Below, in pieces: positions 60,083 to 64,000 of a stretch of DNA of 64,000 nucleotides (positions are counted from its first letter, which is position 1; each line of letters starts with the position of its first letter). The position numbers and the translations under genes are program-made. The DNA comes from Snodgrassella alvi SCGC AB-598-O02. Lineage in GTDB: Bacteria > Pseudomonadota > Gammaproteobacteria > Burkholderiales > Neisseriaceae. The notes under the pieces are model-generated. The model made no database searches. It had not been told where the DNA came from and saw only the letters and a list, made by a program, of their open reading frames with translations. The stretch lies in assembly GCA_000725195.1 (NCBI GenBank), contig JAIL01000259.1:96607-160606 (forward strand), given 5' to 3'.

Positions 60083-61330
60083 ATGTCTTTTACCATTATC
60101 GGACTGAATCACCAAACCGCTCCCGTTAGCATACGCGAACGTTTAGCATTTCCTGAAATAATTCTGGCAGATGCATTGACCTCGCTAAAAACAAAGACGC
60201 GAGTAAGCGGAGCAATGATTTTATCTACCTGTAATCGGACTGAAATTTATTGCTGTGGCGATACATCTGCTGTTTTGTCTTGGCTGAGTAATTATCACCA
60301 ATTAGCGATAGATGAAATTACCTGTTATTTATATCGATATAGTGATTTTAAAGCAATACAGCATGCTTTCCGGGTAGCCTGTGGACTTGATTCAATGGTT
60401 TTGGGTGAACCACAGATTCTGGGGCAATTAAAAAAAGCTGTCCAATTTGCAGATCAACAGCAAGTATTAGGTCAGGAGCTGGGGCTACTATGGCAAAAAA
60501 CATTTGCTGCCGCTAAGGAAATACGCAGTAAAAGTGCTGTAGGGGAAAGCTCTATATCGATGGCTGCTGCCTCGGTTAAACTGGCTAAACAGTTCTCTCC
60601 AAATTTATCTGCCTTGAATATTCTGATGGTGGGCGCTGGAGAGATGATCGAAGGTGTGGCAACGTATTTCGCTGCTGAACAACCACAACAATTAACAGTA
60701 CTTAATCGCACATTGGAACGTGCCTGCATACTAAGCCAGAAACTAGGTATACAGGCTGATGCGGGATTACTGATATCTTTGCCTGAAATTCTGGCTAAAT
60801 ATGATATCGTAGTTTCCTCTACAGCCAGTCCATTTCCAGTTATAGGTAAAGGTTTGGTTGAACGAACCTTGAAAAAACGCCAAGGCAAGCCAATATTTTT
60901 TCTTGATCTAGCTGTTCCTCGTGACATTGAAGCTGAAGTAGACGAACTGGAAAATGTGGTTCTTTATTCTGTAGATGATATGCTTGCTTTGGTGCAGCAT
61001 GGAAAAGATGTTCGTCAACAGGCAGCGGTGGCAGCCGAACAAATGGTCGCTGCAAAAGTCGCAGAATTTATTAGCTGGCAACAAACTCGTCAGTCTGTTC
61101 CCCTAATCTGTGCTTTGCGAGATCAGGGTGAACAACATCGTCAACGCATTCTAAACAAAGCACAGCGACGTTTGCATAAGGGAGTAGCCGTGGAAGAAGT
61201 ACTGGATCGATTAAGCCGAGAGCTTACTAATACTTTACTGCATGCACCGACTGCCACTCTGAAAAAAGATTGTGCACAGAAACCAGAATTGGCTGCTGCA
61301 ATCAGCCAGATATACCATTTAGACCAATGA
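60083..61330 (+). CDS. hemA: glutamyl-tRNA reductase
   Basis: NADPH-dependent first enzyme of C5 tetrapyrrole synthesis, reducing glutamyl-tRNA to glutamate-1-semialdehyde (415 aa). The catalytic Cys50 lies in [28 protein letters not shown], the nucleotide-binding [15 protein letters not shown] and [15 protein letters not shown] are all typical. The C-terminal dimerisation helices are present. The next gene, 49 bp on, is prfA, a widely conserved hemA-prfA pair. Confidence 0.96.
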   Translation: MSFTIIGLNHQTAPVSIRERLAFPEIILADALTSLKTKTRVSGAMILSTCNRTEIYCCGDTSAVLSWLSNYHQLAIDEITCYLYRYSDFKAIQHAFRVACGLDSMVLGEPQILGQLKKAVQFADQQQVLGQELGLLWQKTFAAAKEIRSKSAVGESSISMAAASVKLAKQFSPNLSALNILMVGAGEMIEGVATYFAAEQPQQLTVLNRTLERACILSQKLGIQADAGLLISLPEILAKYDIVVSSTASPFPVIGKGLVERTLKKRQGKPIFFLDLAVPRDIEAEVDELENVVLYSVDDMLALVQHGKDVRQQAAVAAEQMVAAKVAEFISWQQTRQSVPLICALRDQGEQHRQRILNKAQRRLHKGVAVEEVLDRLSRELTNTLLHAPTATLKKDCAQKPELAAAISQIYHLDQ

Positions 61331-61379
61331 AGTAAATTTTGACTATTTCTACCTATATTACATTGCTGACAGAATAACT

Positions 61380-62462
61380 ATGAAACCATCTTTGATTGAT
61401 AAGTTAATTCACCTGACCGAACGACAGGAAGAAGTGACCGCATTATTGGCTTCACCTGACGTAACCAACAATATGGATGAATATCGACGTTTAACTCGGG
61501 AACATGCCGAATTGACCCCAGTTGTTGAAACTTACGCACAATATGTACAGGCTGAAACCGATCTAGCCGCTGCCGAAGAAATGCTTAATGACCCGGAATT
61601 AAAGGATTTTGCTACTGAAGAAATTGTCGCTGCCCGCACCCAAATTCAGCAGTTAGATGGCGAGTTACAAAAGTTATTACTGCCAAAAGATGAAGACGAC
61701 GATAAAAACATATTCATTGAAGTCCGTGCCGGCACAGGTGGAGATGAAGCTGCTTTATTTGCCGGTGATCTGTTGCGCATGTACACCCGATTTGCCGAAA
61801 GAATGGGATGGCAGGTAGAAATCGTTTCAGCCAGTGAAAGTGATCTAGGTGGTTATAAAGAAGTAATTGCTCGCATTGCAGGGCTAGGAGCGTACAGTCA
61901 ACTCAAATTCGAATCGGGTGGGCATCGGGTACAACGAGTTCCCACCACGGAAAGTCAGGGACGCATTCATACCTCTGCCTGTACCGTAGCTATTATGCCT
62001 GAAGCGGATGAAATTGCTGAAGTAGAATTGAATGCAAATGATCTACGCATTGATACTTTTCGTGCTTCCGGAGCTGGCGGACAACACATTAATAAAACCG
62101 ACTCAGCGGTGCGTATCACTCATATTCCCACAGGAATGGTGGTGGAATGTCAGGACGGACGTTCGCAGCATGCCAATAAAGCTCAGGCAATGCGGGTACT
62201 GGCGTCGCGTTTGTATGAACAACAAAAACAGGCAGCGCATGTAAAAGAAGCGGCTGAACGCAAGAGCCTGATTGGTAGCGGCGATCGTAGTGAACGCATT
62301 CGTACTTATAATTATCCGCAGGGCCGTGTTACCGACCATCGTATCAATCTGACACTGCATAAACTGGATTTTATTATGGACGGTGATTTGACTGAGCTTA
62401 CTCAGGCATTGATTGCTGAACATCAGGCACAACAACTAGCAGAACTCAGCAACACCAATTAA
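61380..62462 (+). CDS. prfA: peptide chain release factor 1
   Basis: Reads UAA and UAG stop codons (360 aa). The GGQ peptidyl-hydrolysis motif is at about residues 234-236 in [22 protein letters not shown], and the codon-recognition PxT motif is visible as [17 protein letters not shown]. The length equals E. coli RF1. It follows hemA and ends at a strong bidirectional terminator. Confidence 0.97.
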   Translation: MKPSLIDKLIHLTERQEEVTALLASPDVTNNMDEYRRLTREHAELTPVVETYAQYVQAETDLAAAEEMLNDPELKDFATEEIVAARTQIQQLDGELQKLLLPKDEDDDKNIFIEVRAGTGGDEAALFAGDLLRMYTRFAERMGWQVEIVSASESDLGGYKEVIARIAGLGAYSQLKFESGGHRVQRVPTTESQGRIHTSACTVAIMPEADEIAEVELNANDLRIDTFRASGAGGQHINKTDSAVRITHIPTGMVVECQDGRSQHANKAQAMRVLASRLYEQQKQAAHVKEAAERKSLIGSGDRSERIRTYNYPQGRVTDHRINLTLHKLDFIMDGDLTELTQALIAEHQAQQLAELSNTN

Positions 62463-62472
62463 AGTGATAATA

Positions 62473-62507
62473 AAAAAAACAGACCAGAATAATTCTGGTC
62501 TGTTTTT
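62473..62507. terminator. bidirectional terminator between prfA and the EamA gene
   Basis: Stem CAGACCAGAAT / ATTCTGGTCTG with flanking A and T runs on both sides. It lies between two convergent genes and serves both. Confidence 0.88.
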
Positions 62508-62522
62508 TACTTTAGCACAAAT

Positions 62523-63404
62523 TTAGAAGCCCGGTATCCAACCATGCAACATCGAACCATAAAATAGAAACCAAATAGCTGCCACAGCCAAGACAATTCC
62601 TGCTGCATTAAGTCCATTGATTCTTTCTTTAAAAAATATACAACCCACTACGGTAGCCAGTGAAATCACACCCAGATTCATACCAGCAAATACCAGTGAA
62701 GGATTATTTTGCATATGCTGGTGCGCTTTAATATAAAACAGGATATTTCCGAAATTCAGACTACCCAGAATTAGTCCAGCCAGAATACTGGCTGCATTCC
62801 AGCGTGTTTTGCGCAGGCAAAGATAAATCATGATAAAAATTGCCGCCAACACAAAAGTAACAAACAAGGTAGGCGCAAACTCCTGACCAGCTTTTGCCAT
62901 TTGTTTAAAGAGAATATCAACCACCCCGCAGCACAACCAAACGCCGAAGAGATAACCCATATTTTTAAATGAGCTGCCCGATTTACCTTTAGCACCGTCA
63001 TTTTTATAAAGCAAACCAAACAAGGCCAGCAAAGCCAGCGCTATACCAACAATTTTATTAACACCCAACTGTTCATTAAAAATAACGTACGACGCCAATA
63101 TGGGCAGAAATAAAGATAGTCGTTGCGCGGCATCGGTCTTAATCATGCCGACTTGTTCAACAGCTTTACCTAACACAATAAATCCTGCCGGCAACCCCAT
63201 CCCCAGTGCCAAAAAAAGCAACCAATGGTGCGTCTGTATTTGCCAGTTAAGTAGTTTAGGTTGCAGAAAAATCCAACTACAAACCGCCGCCACCGGATAA
63301 CTAACTGCAATTGCCTGTGGAATTTCTACCCCGTTTCTACGTGCCAGTTTAAGCAGTACCGATACAGAAACACTACAAATAATACTAAAAACTAAAAAAT
63401 ACAT
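62523..63404 (-). CDS. EamA/DMT-family transporter
   Basis: Ten-helix drug/metabolite transporter (293 aa) made of two EamA-like halves. The first half ends around FLPILASYVIFNEQLGVNKIVGIALALLALFGLLY; the second ends around GVISLATVVGCIFFKERINGLNAAGIVLAVAAIWFLFY. Each half carries the typical conserved Glu followed by a helix. The substrate is unknown. It is followed downstream by the shared terminator and lies 31 bp from the DUF1289 gene upstream. Confidence 0.82.
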   Translation of the reverse strand: MYFLVFSIICSVSVSVLLKLARRNGVEIPQAIAVSYPVAAVCSWIFLQPKLLNWQIQTHHWLLFLALGMGLPAGFIVLGKAVEQVGMIKTDAAQRLSLFLPILASYVIFNEQLGVNKIVGIALALLALFGLLYKNDGAKGKSGSSFKNMGYLFGVWLCCGVVDILFKQMAKAGQEFAPTLFVTFVLAAIFIMIYLCLRKTRWNAASILAGLILGSLNFGNILFYIKAHQHMQNNPSLVFAGMNLGVISLATVVGCIFFKERINGLNAAGIVLAVAAIWFLFYGSMLHGWIPGF

Positions 63405-63435
63405 ATTAACAACTCTATCAAAGTGTACAAATTAC

Positions 63436-63699
63436 TTAATTGAAATCAAAATCATTTTGCTGCCATGCTGTTTTTACCGTAGCTTCATCTTGACTTCTTG
63501 ATTGTTGCGACATTTGTGTTAATTTTATCCTGCGTAATCGGCACAAGTTCAGAACATAACGTTTCTGAGTATCAGACATACGTAACCACAACAGGCGTTC
63601 TTCGCGGCTGCGTAAACAGCCTTTACAATAGCCACGGTAATTGCTTTCGCACACCCCACGGCAAGGGTTAGGAATCTTAAAAAATTCTAATTGTTCCAT
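63436..63699 (-). CDS. DUF1289-family protein
   Basis: Small (87 aa) Cys-rich protein with the DUF1289 pattern CRGVCESNYRGYCKGCLRSREERLLW (Cys13, 17, 25 and 28), which looks like a metal- or Fe-S-binding cluster, then a basic helix. The function of the family is unknown. It is probably the first gene of an operon with the EamA transporter. Confidence 0.82.
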   Translation of the reverse strand: MEQLEFFKIPNPCRGVCESNYRGYCKGCLRSREERLLWLRMSDTQKRYVLNLCRLRRIKLTQMSQQSRSQDEATVKTAWQQNDFDFN

Positions 63700-63735
63700 C
63701 TGCCATTACCAGCTTAATATGACATTTTTGATTTT

Positions 63736-63846
63736 TTAAAAAAATTTGTCAATAATAGGAATATGAGTTTTGTTTAATACTATTTTTTTAAGGTTTTGTT
63801 CTAATCCTAGTTTATTAACCAGTTTTTCAAATTTATTTAGATTCAT
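63736..63846 (-). CDS. possible 36-aa open frame, doubtful
   Basis: Short frame MNLNKFEKLVNKLGLEQNLKKI..., helical and Lys/Leu-rich, ending IPIIDKFF. The reading frame is open 12 codons upstream without a start. There is no clear ribosome-binding site. It may be the 3' remnant of a gene cut off by insertion of the neighbouring IS. No family was recognised. Confidence 0.25.
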   Translation of the reverse strand: MNLNKFEKLVNKLGLEQNLKKIVLNKTHIPIIDKFF

Positions 63847-63917
63847 ATCAATGTAGAATTTTTTAATATTGACTATTTCTCATTACATCAGATTTTTCCC
63901 AATTATTAATCCAGTTA

Positions 63918-64000
63918 TGTAACTATCCCCTAAAATAGTACAGCAAGAAAGTAGAAAATTCTCTATGATATTTTTAAGGAGAATTTCAATATGAAAAAAT
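63918..64000 (+). mobile_element. left end of an IS3-family insertion sequence (continues beyond window)
   Basis: The terminal repeat begins TGTAACTATCCCCTAAAAT. About 70 bp later AAGGAGAA and an ATG at 63991 (MKK...) start the presumed OrfA transposase, cut by the window edge. The same end occurs in decayed form at 37600 downwards, where an IS3 OrfA N-terminus can be read. That is how this element is assigned. Confidence 0.75.

Overview
The window is a chromosomal segment of an AT-rich betaproteobacterium of the family Neisseriaceae. Pointers are a PilC/PilY1-type pilus adhesin, the ilvB-ilvH-ilvC order followed by an MHS transporter, the lolB-ispE-tRNA-Gln-prs-rplY order, and the protein sequences themselves. 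The low GC content together with an aspartate decarboxylase/antiporter pair suggests a host-associated, Snodgrassella-like organism. The genus is inference.

Layout. (1) 1-15.1 kb: ubiA, sixA, a class I glutamine amidotransferase, the aspT-aspD proton-motive aspartate/alanine module, a patatin-like lipoprotein, and a four-gene HlyD/ABC/ABC-2/NodT export operon related to yhiI-rbbA-yhhJ. (2) 15.1-22.5 kb: a DAHP-synthase-like protein lacking key catalytic residues, then ilvB-ilvH-ilvC, an MHS-family transporter and smpB. (3) 22.5-30.5 kb: gene-poor, very AT-rich DNA with two orphan small genes, a large pilC/pilY1 homologue and a DUF2806-type gene. The pilC start region carries a heptanucleotide tandem repeat that puts its best start codon out of frame. 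(4) 30.6-32.2 kb: guaA. (5) 32.3-41.2 kb: a low-GC accessory island. It holds a complete type II CBASS anti-phage operon (cyclase, Cap2 E1/E2, Cap3 JAMM protease, HNH-SAVED effector with an extra N-terminal domain). Next to it are a RadC-like JAB gene and relics of one IS3-family element on both sides of that gene. A three-gene, translationally coupled operon follows (67-aa peptide, MvdC/D-like ATP-grasp ligase, membrane protein). The island ends in a decayed partial second copy of the radC-like gene that shares a ~120-bp upstream repeat with the intact one. (6) 41.2-63.7 kb: mostly housekeeping genes: LysR regulator/MFS exporter, CsbD, an orphan lipoprotein, dusA, thyA-folA, tpx, rplY, prs, two tRNA-Gln, ispE, lolB, a duplicated TPR protein, mutM-plsC, pdxH, hemA-prfA, an EamA transporter and a DUF1289 protein. 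(7) The right edge enters an apparently intact copy of the same IS3-family element.

The strongest candidates for new biology are the slipped-repeat start of pilC, the peptide/ATP-grasp/membrane-protein operon, the N-terminally extended CBASS effector, the pseudo-DAHP synthase upstream of ilvB, and the mosaic structure (IS ends plus duplicated radC flank) of the defence island. No rRNA, CRISPR array, phage structural gene or integrase was seen. All similarity statements come from reading motifs by eye; no database search was run.
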